Position numbers and translations under genes: made by a program | Assembly (NCBI GenBank): GCA_016182845.1 | Contig: JACPFT010000016.1 | Span: 62,001-126,000 of the forward strand | Direction: 5' to 3' | Length of the DNA: 64,000 nt | Source: Gammaproteobacteria bacterium | GTDB lineage: Bacteria; Pseudomonadota; Gammaproteobacteria; Enterobacterales; Permianibacteraceae | In this document: one piece after another, positions 57,556-64,000 of the stretch | Layout of the letters: every line of letters starts with the position of its first letter | Numbering within the stretch: position 1 is the first letter of the stretch | Notes under the pieces: model-generated | Told to the model about the DNA's origin: nothing | What the model saw: only the letters and a program-made list of their open reading frames with translations | The model's database searches: none

Positions 57556-58194
57556 CTAAAGCTTGGGCTCAAGCTCCAAGAGCTGGCCAGTGTCCTTAAG
57601 GTAAAGCCGCCCCAGGAAGGACATGCCCAGGAGCACGTCATCGCCGGGACCCGGGCCGGCCACCACGGCGGCCTCTACCTGGCGCAGCTCGATGCCCCCC
57701 AGTTTCACCCGTTCCAGGACCACGCGCCAAGCGCGTGCCGTCCCCGAGGCGGTGCCCACGGCCATGGGCCGGCCCTCGACACGGTAATCCAGCCCTAAGC
57801 GCCTTGCCGTGGCCTCGTTCATGGCCACCGAGGTCGCGCCGGTATCCACCAGGAAATTGACGGTCTGCCCGTTGATGGAGCCGACGCTCTGGTACATGCC
57901 ATCGATGCCGCGCGCGATCTGCACCTTCTGGCGGCTGGGCGCGCTGAACTGGCCGTGCACATCCTGGCCCAGGCGGAACTCCTGTTCCCGACCGTCGATC
58001 CAGAGCAGGACGCTCGTGGCATCGGCACGCAGCAGACGCACGCCCTCCGGACTCTCCTGCCCCAGTCTCAGCTTGCGCGTATGCCCGTCGATCTTGACCA
58101 CGGCCATGTCCTTGAACAGGCCGAGGACGGCGATGCGCTCCACGGCCAGGGCCGGTGCCGCCAGAAGCGCCGAAATCAGCCAGACCACCCTCAT
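57556..58194 (-). CDS. Periplasmic retropepsin-like aspartic protease
   Basis: 212 aa with a signal peptide (cleaved near ALA-VERI). The C-terminal domain is a single retroviral-type aspartic protease lobe (clan AA) with the active-site motif FLVDTGATSVAMN, Asp117, so it must dimerise to act. The N-terminal domain has an SH3-like repeat (KLRLGQ ... EFRLGQ). The substrate is unknown. The start overlaps the pgpA stop (ATGA). Confidence 0.85.
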   Translation of the reverse strand: MRVVWLISALLAAPALAVERIAVLGLFKDMAVVKIDGHTRKLRLGQESPEGVRLLRADATSVLLWIDGREQEFRLGQDVHGQFSAPSRQKVQIARGIDGMYQSVGSINGQTVNFLVDTGATSVAMNEATARRLGLDYRVEGRPMAVGTASGTARAWRVVLERVKLGGIELRQVEAAVVAGPGPGDDVLLGMSFLGRLYLKDTGQLLELEPKL

Positions 58195-58679
58195 AGCCTT
58201 GCCACCAGATAGACCCCGGCCTGCAAGACCCCGGCCGCCATCAGGCCGGCCAGGACATCGTCCAGCATGATGCCGAAGCCGCCGTGCACCCGCCGATCGC
58301 ACCAAGCAATCGGCCAGGGCTTGACGATGTCGAAGAAGCGGAACAGGGCGAAGCCGGCCAGCATCCAACCGGCGCCGGCCGGAGCGCCCAGCATGGCGAT
58401 CCAGTAGCCGACGATCTCGTCCCAGACGATGCCGCCGTGATCGTGCACGCCCAGGCGCTTGGCCGATTCGCCGCAGAGCCAGATCCCTAAGGCGAAGCCG
58501 ACTTGGATAACGGCCAGCTGCCAGGCCAGGGACAATGGCTCCAGGGCGGCGTAAGAGGCGACGCCAACCAGGGTGCCCAGGGTGCCCGGCGCCTTGGGCG
58601 ACAGGCCGGCGCCGAAGCCCAGGGCGAAGAAATGCACCGGATCGCGCAGTAGACGGGGTGACAGGGGCTGACCTTTCAT
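58191..58679 (-). CDS. pgpA: Phosphatidylglycerophosphatase A
   Basis: Dephosphorylates phosphatidylglycerophosphate to phosphatidylglycerol in the inner membrane. The 162 aa include FGAGLSPKAPGTLGTLVG, HDHGGIVWDEIVGYW and FRFFDIVKPWPI, which are diagnostic. ATG 58679 lies five bases after the thiL stop. Confidence 0.95.
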   Translation of the reverse strand: MKGQPLSPRLLRDPVHFFALGFGAGLSPKAPGTLGTLVGVASYAALEPLSLAWQLAVIQVGFALGIWLCGESAKRLGVHDHGGIVWDEIVGYWIAMLGAPAGAGWMLAGFALFRFFDIVKPWPIAWCDRRVHGGFGIMLDDVLAGLMAAGVLQAGVYLVARL

Positions 58680-58683
58680 ACGC

Positions 58684-59640
58684 TCAGAAATGTTGATAGC
58701 CGGCCGAGGCCAGGGAGTAGTCCGCACCGGCCAGGCGCAATTCCAGGCCCGGCTCGGCGCGGATCCGGCCGATGCAGGTTAAGGGCAGATCCAGCCGGTC
58801 CGCAAGCGCGGCCAGGGCCGGAGCGGTCTCGGGCGGCGCGGTGAATAGGAGCTCGTAATCGTCGCCGGCGCTCAGGGCCAACTCGCGGGCCCGTGCTTCG
58901 CCGGCCTCGGCCAGCAGTTCGGCCGACAGGGGTAGCCGTTCGACATCGAGCACCGCGCCCAGGCCGCTGGCGGCGAGCACATGCCCCAGGTCCTGGCAGA
59001 GGCCGTCGGAGACATCGATGGCGGCATGGGCCAGACCCCGCAGGGCCAGTCCCAAGTCCACACGCGGCGTGGGTCGGTTGAGCCGGGCCAGCAGCTTGTC
59101 GGCGCCCGGCCCCTGCGCGGCGGCCTGGCCCAAGGCCAGGGCCAGGCCCTGCCCCGCCTCGCCGGGATAACCGCTGATATAGACCAGATCGCCGGCCCGA
59201 GCGGCGGAGCGGCGTAGGGCCTGGTCCGCCGGTACGAAGCCATGGGCCTGGAGGCTGAGCGTCAGGGGACCGTGGGTGGTATCGCCGCCCACCAAGGCGA
59301 CGCCAAAGGTATCCAGGGCTTCATGCAGCCCCCGGGCGAAGTCTTCCAGCCATTCGGCATCGAAGGCCGGCAGGGTCAGGCCCAGGGTCATCCAGGCCGG
59401 CTCGGCGCCCATGGCCGCCAGATCGGAGAGATTGACCGCCACCGCCTTGGCGGCGATGTCGGCGGGTGGGGTATCGCGGGGGAAGTGCACGCCGGCCACC
59501 AGGCTGTCCAGGCTGACGGCGAGCTGCATGCCCGCCGGAACCTCCAGCAGGGCACAATCGTCGCCCACGCCCAGGGCCACATCGGCCCGTTGCGTGGGGC
59601 GGGTGAAATAGCGGGCTATGAGCTCGAATTCGCCGGGCAT
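58684..59640 (-). CDS. thiL: Thiamine-monophosphate kinase
   Basis: Makes thiamine diphosphate, the cofactor for Dxs encoded nearby. The 318 aa include GEFELIARYF, VGDDCALL, SLDSLVAGVHFP, VGGDTTHGPLTLSL and DVSDGLCQDLGH. The start at 59640 (MPGEFELI) has no evident ribosome-binding site; an upstream extension would be repeat-derived sequence. Confidence 0.95.
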   Translation of the reverse strand: MPGEFELIARYFTRPTQRADVALGVGDDCALLEVPAGMQLAVSLDSLVAGVHFPRDTPPADIAAKAVAVNLSDLAAMGAEPAWMTLGLTLPAFDAEWLEDFARGLHEALDTFGVALVGGDTTHGPLTLSLQAHGFVPADQALRRSAARAGDLVYISGYPGEAGQGLALALGQAAAQGPGADKLLARLNRPTPRVDLGLALRGLAHAAIDVSDGLCQDLGHVLAASGLGAVLDVERLPLSAELLAEAGEARARELALSAGDDYELLFTAPPETAPALAALADRLDLPLTCIGRIRAEPGLELRLAGADYSLASAGYQHF

Positions 59641-59662
59641 GATAAAAGGACTCGGACAAACA

Positions 59663-59792
59663 CCGTTCATGCTTCGACAAGGCTCTCCTGAGCTTGTCGA
59701 AGGGCTCAGCACGAACGGAGGGTGGTGCCGAAGCCTTGGGATTCCGTTCGCCCTAAGCCTCCTGAGCCTGTCGAAGGGCGAAGGGCGAACGG
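59663..59792. repeat. GTTCG-family palindromic repeats, copy D (two units)
   Basis: Unit 1 (59663-59718) runs CCGTTCATGCTTCGACAAGG to CTCAGCACGAACGG; unit 2 (59744-59792) runs CCGTTCGCCCTAAGCCTCC to AAGGGCGAACGG with CTGAGCCTGTCGAAGG inside. Both lie between nusB and thiL. Confidence 0.75.
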
Positions 59793-59807
59793 AGCGGCTC
59801 GGAAGCC

Positions 59808-60239
59808 TCAGCGGCGCGCTGCCTCGACCGGACGCGCCACGCGCGCCACCTTGTCCAGCACGCCGTTGACGTACTTGAAACCTTCCTCGGCGCCGAAGGT
59901 CTTGGCCAGTTCCAGGGCCTCGTTGATGACGACCTTGTAGGGCACGTCCGGACGCTTGAGCAACTCATAGGCGGCCAGGCGCAGCAGGGCGCGTTCGATG
60001 GGATCGACCTCGTCGATGGAACGCTTTTCCAGCACCGGCTTGAGCAGACCGTCGATCTCTTCCAGGTGCTGGGGCACGCCGTGCATCAGTTCGTGAAAAT
60101 ACTCGGTATCGACCTTGGCCAGATCATTGTCTTCGGCGAATTGGATCTCGATGTCGACGATGCGCGTGCCGGCGATCTGCCAGGAATACAGGCCTTGCAG
60201 GGCGAAACGGCGGGCCTTGCGGCGGGCGGAAGGGGTCAT
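59808..60239 (-). CDS. nusB: Transcription antitermination factor NusB
   Basis: Binds boxA RNA with NusE in rRNA antitermination. The 143 aa are all-helical, with RRKARRFALQGLYSWQ and the C-terminal FGAEEGFKYVNGVLDKVAR. It follows ribH by 130 bases. Confidence 0.95.
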   Translation of the reverse strand: MTPSARRKARRFALQGLYSWQIAGTRIVDIEIQFAEDNDLAKVDTEYFHELMHGVPQHLEEIDGLLKPVLEKRSIDEVDPIERALLRLAAYELLKRPDVPYKVVINEALELAKTFGAEEGFKYVNGVLDKVARVARPVEAARR

Positions 60240-60369
60240 GGGATACCTCGTGGTGAAAGAGCCTCACACGGGCGGCGGGGCCGGACCGTGCGTGGATGGA
60301 ACTTGTTTTTATCCGGCCTCGGGCATCCTGCCCTCGCCCGGAATCGCAGTGGCTGTGCCGCTTAGCGGC

Positions 60370-60846
60370 TCAAACCCCGCGCAGCAGGCTGACCATTTCC
60401 AGGGCCGACAAGGCCGCTTCGCCGCCCTTGTTGCCGGCCTTGGTGCCGGAGCGCTCGATGGCCTGCTCGATGGAGTCCACGGTAAGGACGCCGAAAGCCA
60501 TGGGCACGTCGTGGCTGAGGGACACCTGGGCCAGGCCCTTGGTGCACTCGCCGGCCACGTAGTCGAAATGGGGCGTGCCGCCGCGGATCACCGCGCCCAG
60601 GGCGATGATGGCGTCGTGGGACTTCTTGGCCGCCACGCGCTGGGCGAGGATGGGTAGCTCGAAGGCGCCGGGGGCACGGTAGACGGTGATCTGCTCCTCG
60701 GCCACGCCGTGGCGCTTGAGGATGTCCAGGGCGCCGGCCAGGAGGCTCTCCACCACGAAACTGTTGAAACGGGCGACGAGGATGGCGAAGCGCGCGTCCT
60801 TGGCCTGGAAATCACCTTCGATAATCGTGGGCATAATCTCGCTCAT
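60370..60846 (-). CDS. ribH: 6,7-dimethyl-8-ribityllumazine synthase
   Basis: Penultimate riboflavin step, condensing the pyrimidine and butanone phosphate precursors. The 158 aa include [39 protein letters not shown] and [19 protein letters not shown] 60846 (MSEIMPTI) is the chosen start. It is followed by a short GCCGC-TAA-GCGGC hairpin. Confidence 0.96.
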   Translation of the reverse strand: MSEIMPTIIEGDFQAKDARFAILVARFNSFVVESLLAGALDILKRHGVAEEQITVYRAPGAFELPILAQRVAAKKSHDAIIALGAVIRGGTPHFDYVAGECTKGLAQVSLSHDVPMAFGVLTVDSIEQAIERSGTKAGNKGGEAALSALEMVSLLRGV

Positions 60847-60865
60847 GCGGGCTGTAGAGGTGGGC

Positions 60866-60891
60866 GTGCGAAAAGCGGCGGATTTTCGCAC
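60866..60891. promoter_or_regulatory. Hairpin between ribBA and ribH
   Basis: A perfect 9-bp inverted repeat, GTGCGAAAA/TTTTCGCAC, around eight bases in the 79-base gap. It could act as an RNA processing or attenuation signal; function unproven. Confidence 0.4.
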
Positions 60892-60925
60892 AGTTTAGTC
60901 CAGCTTCCCAGAAGTTCCGCCGAAC

Positions 60926-62038
60926 TTACTCGCCAACGTACTCGACCACTTCCAGCTTGAAGCCGGAGAGGGCGTGGTAACGCTTGGGCGAAGACAAGAG
61001 GCGCAGCTTGTTGGCGCCGAGATCGGAAAGGATCTGCGAGCCCAGGCCGATGGTGCGCGAGGCGCCGGCCTCGGTCTTGCGGGCCGCGTTCTGCCCGGCA
61101 TCCTCGGCGGCGAAGCCGCGCAGGCGCTCCAGGGTCTCGGCCGGGCTCTGGGGCTGGTTGAGCACGACGAGGACCCCGGCCTCCTCGCGGGCGATGCGCT
61201 CTAGGGCCCGCTCCAGTGTCCAGCTCAGAGCCGGGCCGCGTGCGCCCTGCAGGCTGTCGCGCAAGGGATCGGCCACGTGCACGCGAGTCAGGACCGGCTG
61301 CTCGGCGCGGATCTCGCCCTTCACCAGGGCATGGTGGATCTGCCCGTCGATGCGGTCGCGGAAGCTCACCAGGCGGAACTCGCCGAAACGGGTCGGCCAG
61401 GCGCACTCGCTCACCCGTTCCACGGTCTTCTCGTTCAAGGAGCGGTATTCGATGAGATCGGCGATGGTGCCGATCTTCAGACCGTGCTCGGCGGCGAAGA
61501 TCTCCAGGTCCGGGCGGCGCGCCATGGTGCCGTCCTCGTTCAGGATCTCCACGATCACCGCCGCCGGGGTCAGGCCGGCCAAGCGGCCCAGATCGCAGCC
61601 GGCTTCGGTGTGGCCGGCACGAACCAGGACGCCGCCCGGCTGGGCCATGATGGGGAAGATATGGCCGGGCTGGACGATGTCGGCGGGCTGGGCGTTCGGC
61701 GCCACGGCGGCCTGGACAGTCACCGCGCGGTCGGCGGCGGAGATGCCCGTGGTCACGCCGGTCGCCGCCTCGATGGATAGGGTGAAGGCGGTGCCGAACT
61801 GGGCGCCGTTGGCCTTGGTCATCAGGGGCAGGTTGAGCTGCTCGCAGCGCTCGCGGGTCAGGGTCAGGCAGATCAGGCCGCGCCCGTACTTGGCCATGAA
61901 ATTGATGGCCTCGGGGCTCACGTGATCGGCGGCCAGGATCAGATCGCCCTCGTTCTCCCGGTCCTCGTCATCCATGAGGATGACCATCTTCCCGGCGCGG
62001 ATGTCTTCGATGATTTCGGCGGTGGTATTGAGCGGCAT
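60926..62038 (-). CDS. ribB: DHBP synthase fused to a degenerate GTP cyclohydrolase II domain (RibBX type)
   Basis: 370 aa. The N-terminal half (1 to about 200) is an intact 3,4-dihydroxy-2-butanone 4-phosphate synthase ([30 protein letters not shown]). The C-terminal half aligns in layout with GTP cyclohydrolase II, but the zinc site is gone: where active RibA has three Cys, here the sequence is [20 protein letters not shown]. It is therefore probably only a RibB enzyme, and a separate ribA is expected elsewhere. Confidence 0.93.
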   Translation of the reverse strand: MPLNTTAEIIEDIRAGKMVILMDDEDRENEGDLILAADHVSPEAINFMAKYGRGLICLTLTRERCEQLNLPLMTKANGAQFGTAFTLSIEAATGVTTGISAADRAVTVQAAVAPNAQPADIVQPGHIFPIMAQPGGVLVRAGHTEAGCDLGRLAGLTPAAVIVEILNEDGTMARRPDLEIFAAEHGLKIGTIADLIEYRSLNEKTVERVSECAWPTRFGEFRLVSFRDRIDGQIHHALVKGEIRAEQPVLTRVHVADPLRDSLQGARGPALSWTLERALERIAREEAGVLVVLNQPQSPAETLERLRGFAAEDAGQNAARKTEAGASRTIGLGSQILSDLGANKLRLLSSPKRYHALSGFKLEVVEYVGE

Positions 62039-62053
62039 GGCAAACTCTGAAAA

Positions 62054-62138
62054 CCCGTTCGTCCTGAGCCTGTCGAAGGATGAACGGGTTTTTCCTTCGG
62101 TGAAGACATTCGCCCTTCGACAGGCTCAGGGCGAACGG
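62054..62138. repeat. GTTCG-family palindromic repeat, copy E
   Basis: AACCCGTTCGTCCTGAGCCT to GAAGGATGAACGGGTT forms a strong hairpin (62053-62091) flanked by A and T runs, followed by the inverted unit CCCTTCGACAGGCTCAGGGC ending GAACGG (62138). It lies between ribE and ribBA and could act as a terminator. Confidence 0.75.
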
Positions 62139-62154
62139 AAATCGTGAGCGGGAA

Positions 62155-62808
62155 TTATCGCATAAACCCGTGCTCGGCCAGGAAGGCCTCGCTGATGCCT
62201 CCCGCCGTCGCGGCCCTGTCGCCCAGTAGCAGGCGCTCCAGGTAGCGGGCGATAAGGTCCACTTCCAGGTTGACCCGGCTGCCGGCCTGGTAGCTTCCCA
62301 TGACGGTATGGGACAGGGTATGGGGCACGATGTTGAGCTCGAAGCGGGCGCCGTCCACCTTGTTCACCGTCAGGCTGACGCCGTCCACGGTGATCGAGCC
62401 CTTGTGGGCGATGTAGCGGGCCAGCTCCGCCGGGGCCTCGATGACGAAGCGCGTGGAGCGGGCGTCGTCCCAGCGCTCGCGCACGGTGCCGCGCCCGTCC
62501 ACATGGCCGCTGACCAGATGCCCGCCCAGGCGCGTCGTGGGCGTCAGGGCCTTTTCCAGGTTGACCTTCTGGCCGGGCTTGTACTCGGCGAAGCCGGTCA
62601 GGGCGAGGGTCTCGCCGGAGACATCGGCACTGAAACTGGTCTTGTCGAAGGCGGTGGCGGTCAGGCAGACGCCGTTGACGGCGATGGAGTCCCCCAGTTG
62701 CACATCGGTCATGTCGAGGTCCCCGACGGCGATGCTCACGCGCAGATCGCCCTGCTGGGGGCTCAGGCTGCGGATCTCGCCGACGGCGGTGATGATGCCG
62801 GTAAACAT
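62155..62808 (-). CDS. ribE: Riboflavin synthase (alpha chain)
   Basis: Dismutates two lumazines to riboflavin. The 217 aa form two lumazine-binding repeats: MFTGIITAVGEI ... VNGVCLTAT and HLVSGHVDGRGTV ... ITVDGVSLTVN. Its start overlaps the ribD stop by one base. It is also called ribC in some genomes. Confidence 0.96.
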   Translation of the reverse strand: MFTGIITAVGEIRSLSPQQGDLRVSIAVGDLDMTDVQLGDSIAVNGVCLTATAFDKTSFSADVSGETLALTGFAEYKPGQKVNLEKALTPTTRLGGHLVSGHVDGRGTVRERWDDARSTRFVIEAPAELARYIAHKGSITVDGVSLTVNKVDGARFELNIVPHTLSHTVMGSYQAGSRVNLEVDLIARYLERLLLGDRAATAGGISEAFLAEHGFMR

Positions 62809-63926
62809 TAGCGTGGCTCCGGTTTATAGCAGAGGCGTATATCGGTGCCGACCTGGCGGATATCAAGGAGGTCGAGCGCGATGGCATCGGCCATGCGCGC
62901 GAGACCGGGCAGCTGCATTAACCCCCGCGCCCCGTCGCCCATCAGCTTGGGCGCCAGGTAGACGACCAGCTCGTCCACCAGGCCGGCCTGCAAGAAGGCC
63001 CCGGCCAGGCCCGCGCCGGCTTCCACCAGGACCTCGTTGGCGCCGCGCCGGGCCAGTTCGGCCAGCAGGGCCGCCAGATCGACGCGCCCGGCATTGCCCG
63101 GCAGGCTCAGGACCTCCGTACCGTCGCGGGACAGGGCATCGATGTGCCGCGCCTCGTGGCCGGCGACCGTCGCGATGAGGCTGAGACCCGGTTCGGCCAG
63201 CAGCTTCGCCGTGAGCGGCGTCTTCAGGCCGGAGTCCACCACCACGCGCAGGGGCTGGCGGCCGATGGCGCAACCCAGCTCCTCGGCCCGTACGGTCAAG
63301 GCCGGATCGTCGGCCAGCACCGTGCCCGAGCCCGTGACGATGGCCGAGGAACGGGCGCGCAGGCGCTGCACGTCGCGGCGCGCCGCCGGACCGGTGATCC
63401 ATTTCGATTCGCCCGAGGCCATGGCCGTGCGCCCGTCCAGGCTCATGGCGAGCTTGATGCGCAGGAAGGGCAGGCCGCTGCGCATGCGCTTGAGGAAACC
63501 GGGATTGAGCGCCTCGGCCTGGGCCTGCATCAGGCCGGCCTCGGCCTCGAGCCCGGCGCTCCTGAGGATGTCCAGTCCCTTGCCGGAAACCTGCGGATTG
63601 GGATCGACCAGGGCGCAGACCACGCGAGCCACGCCCGCCGCCACCAGGGCCTCGGCGCAGGGGCCGGTGCGCCCGTGATGGGCGCAGGGTTCCAGGGTCA
63701 CATAGGCGGTCGCGCTCCGGGCGGCCTCGCCGGCGGCGCGCAGGGCATGGACCTCGGCATGGGGCTCGCCGGCACGCTCATGCCAACCCTCGCCCACGAC
63801 GGCCCCGTCCTTGACCAGGACGCAGCCGACGCGGGGATTGGGGTCGGTGGTGTACAGGCCGCGTTCGGCCAGGCGCAGTGCCCGTGCCATGTGGCGGTGA
63901 TCGTCGGCGGTGAAGGATACGCTCAT
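62808..63926 (-). CDS. ribD: Bifunctional riboflavin deaminase/reductase RibD
   Basis: Deaminates and then reduces the pyrimidine intermediate of riboflavin synthesis. The 372 aa have an N-terminal deaminase with the zinc motif PHAEVHAL and PCAHHGRTGPC, and a C-terminal reductase from about 150 (FLRIKLAMSLDGRTAMASGESKWITG). It is the first visible gene of ribD-ribE-ribBA-ribH-nusB-thiL-pgpA. Confidence 0.96.
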   Translation of the reverse strand: MSVSFTADDHRHMARALRLAERGLYTTDPNPRVGCVLVKDGAVVGEGWHERAGEPHAEVHALRAAGEAARSATAYVTLEPCAHHGRTGPCAEALVAAGVARVVCALVDPNPQVSGKGLDILRSAGLEAEAGLMQAQAEALNPGFLKRMRSGLPFLRIKLAMSLDGRTAMASGESKWITGPAARRDVQRLRARSSAIVTGSGTVLADDPALTVRAEELGCAIGRQPLRVVVDSGLKTPLTAKLLAEPGLSLIATVAGHEARHIDALSRDGTEVLSLPGNAGRVDLAALLAELARRGANEVLVEAGAGLAGAFLQAGLVDELVVYLAPKLMGDGARGLMQLPGLARMADAIALDLLDIRQVGTDIRLCYKPEPR

Positions 63927-63942
63927 GGAGTGACCTAAGAAT

Positions 63943-63981
63943 CCTTCGATACGCGCCTTCGGCGCTACTCAGGACGAACGG
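63943..63981. repeat. GTTCG-family palindromic repeat, copy F
   Basis: CCTTCGATACG, a GCGCCTTCGGCGC stem-loop, and CTACTCAGGACGAACGG, immediately upstream of ribD. It matches the right half of copies A and B. Confidence 0.65.
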
Positions 63982-64000
63982 AACGATAAACATTCATCCC

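Noticed and set aside
55746-57641. 631-codon open frame antisense to dxs
   Set aside because: Composition is that of a reverse-strand shadow (GH/GD/VVG repeats); dxs on the other strand is unequivocal.
60926-62154. FMN riboswitch upstream of riboflavin genes
   Set aside because: The gaps between rib genes hold only a GTTCG repeat and a simple hairpin; no multi-helix RFN-element pattern was recognisable by eye.

Overview
The window is a GC-rich, densely coded chromosomal segment that looks like core genome of a gammaproteobacterium. It shows no rRNA, CRISPR array, transposase or prophage gene. The gene orders point to Gammaproteobacteria: rplM-rpsI beside petAB, zapE / zapG-degQ-degS, mlaFEDCB-ibaG-murA, kdsD-kdsC-lptCAB-rpoN-hpf-ptsN-rapZ, mreBCD-maf-rng-yhdP-tldD, and ribD-ribE-ribBA-ribH-nusB-thiL-pgpA. 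zapG, darP, creBCD and a membrane-anchored degS fit the same assignment. A PEP-CTERM-like secreted protein suggests an environmental lineage that makes exopolysaccharide. I cannot name the genus.

Layout. 1-2,976 (minus): 3' part of the bc1 operon (petA-petB), tRNA-Gln, and rplM-rpsI with a structured leader. 3,203-8,888: an HU-like protein with a histone-H1-like tail, zapE, an alpha/beta hydrolase, zapG, and the periplasmic proteases degQ and degS. 8,942-13,605 (minus): the Mla phospholipid transport operon running into ibaG and murA. 13,904-21,323 (plus): Kdo synthesis, Lpt lipopolysaccharide export, RpoN and the nitrogen-type PTS cluster, ending with a mannose-type EIIA and HPr. 21,492-26,396: mgtE and creBCD. 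26,518-33,163: an unrecognised outer-membrane-type protein, pmbA, a TonB-dependent receptor, darP and a diguanylate cyclase. 33,228-45,763 (minus, except one PEP-CTERM gene): tldD, a nitrilase-family amidase, the giant AsmA-like yhdP, rng, maf and mreDCB. 45,917-49,319: gatCAB. 49,461-57,551: a hybrid histidine kinase, a small lipoprotein, xseB-ispA, a second TonB receptor and dxs. 57,556-63,926 (minus): a retropepsin-like protein, pgpA, thiL, nusB and the riboflavin genes.

How the genes work together. Most of the window builds and maintains the cell envelope: Mla and YhdP (phospholipids), KdsD/KdsC/LptABC (LPS), MurA and MreBCD (peptidoglycan and shape), and DegQ/DegS (periplasmic quality control). 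The rest covers translation (S9, L13, tRNA-Gln, GatCAB, Hpf, DarP), isoprenoid and flavin precursor supply, and signalling (RpoN, PTS-Ntr, CreBC, hybrid kinase, cyclic-di-GMP).

Most unusual points. (1) The mannose-type EIIA has Gln where the phosphorylated His10 should be, in a PTS locus that also lacks local ptsI and hprK. (2) The rplM-rpsI leader holds three tandem mini-hairpins built from the same GCTCTT/AAGAGC arms, able to pair with each other. (3) A 179-bp MITE-like element has 22-bp inverted ends and a TTA duplication beside tldD. (4) Several families of small palindromic repeats fill the intergenic gaps, including two GTAG-footed REP pairs. (5) TonB receptors are inserted between genes that are normally adjacent (pmbA/darP and ispA/dxs). 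(6) RibBA has lost the zinc cysteines of its GTP cyclohydrolase II half. I did not find a clearly new multi-gene system; the candidates are mostly regulatory RNA, repeat and protein-divergence observations.
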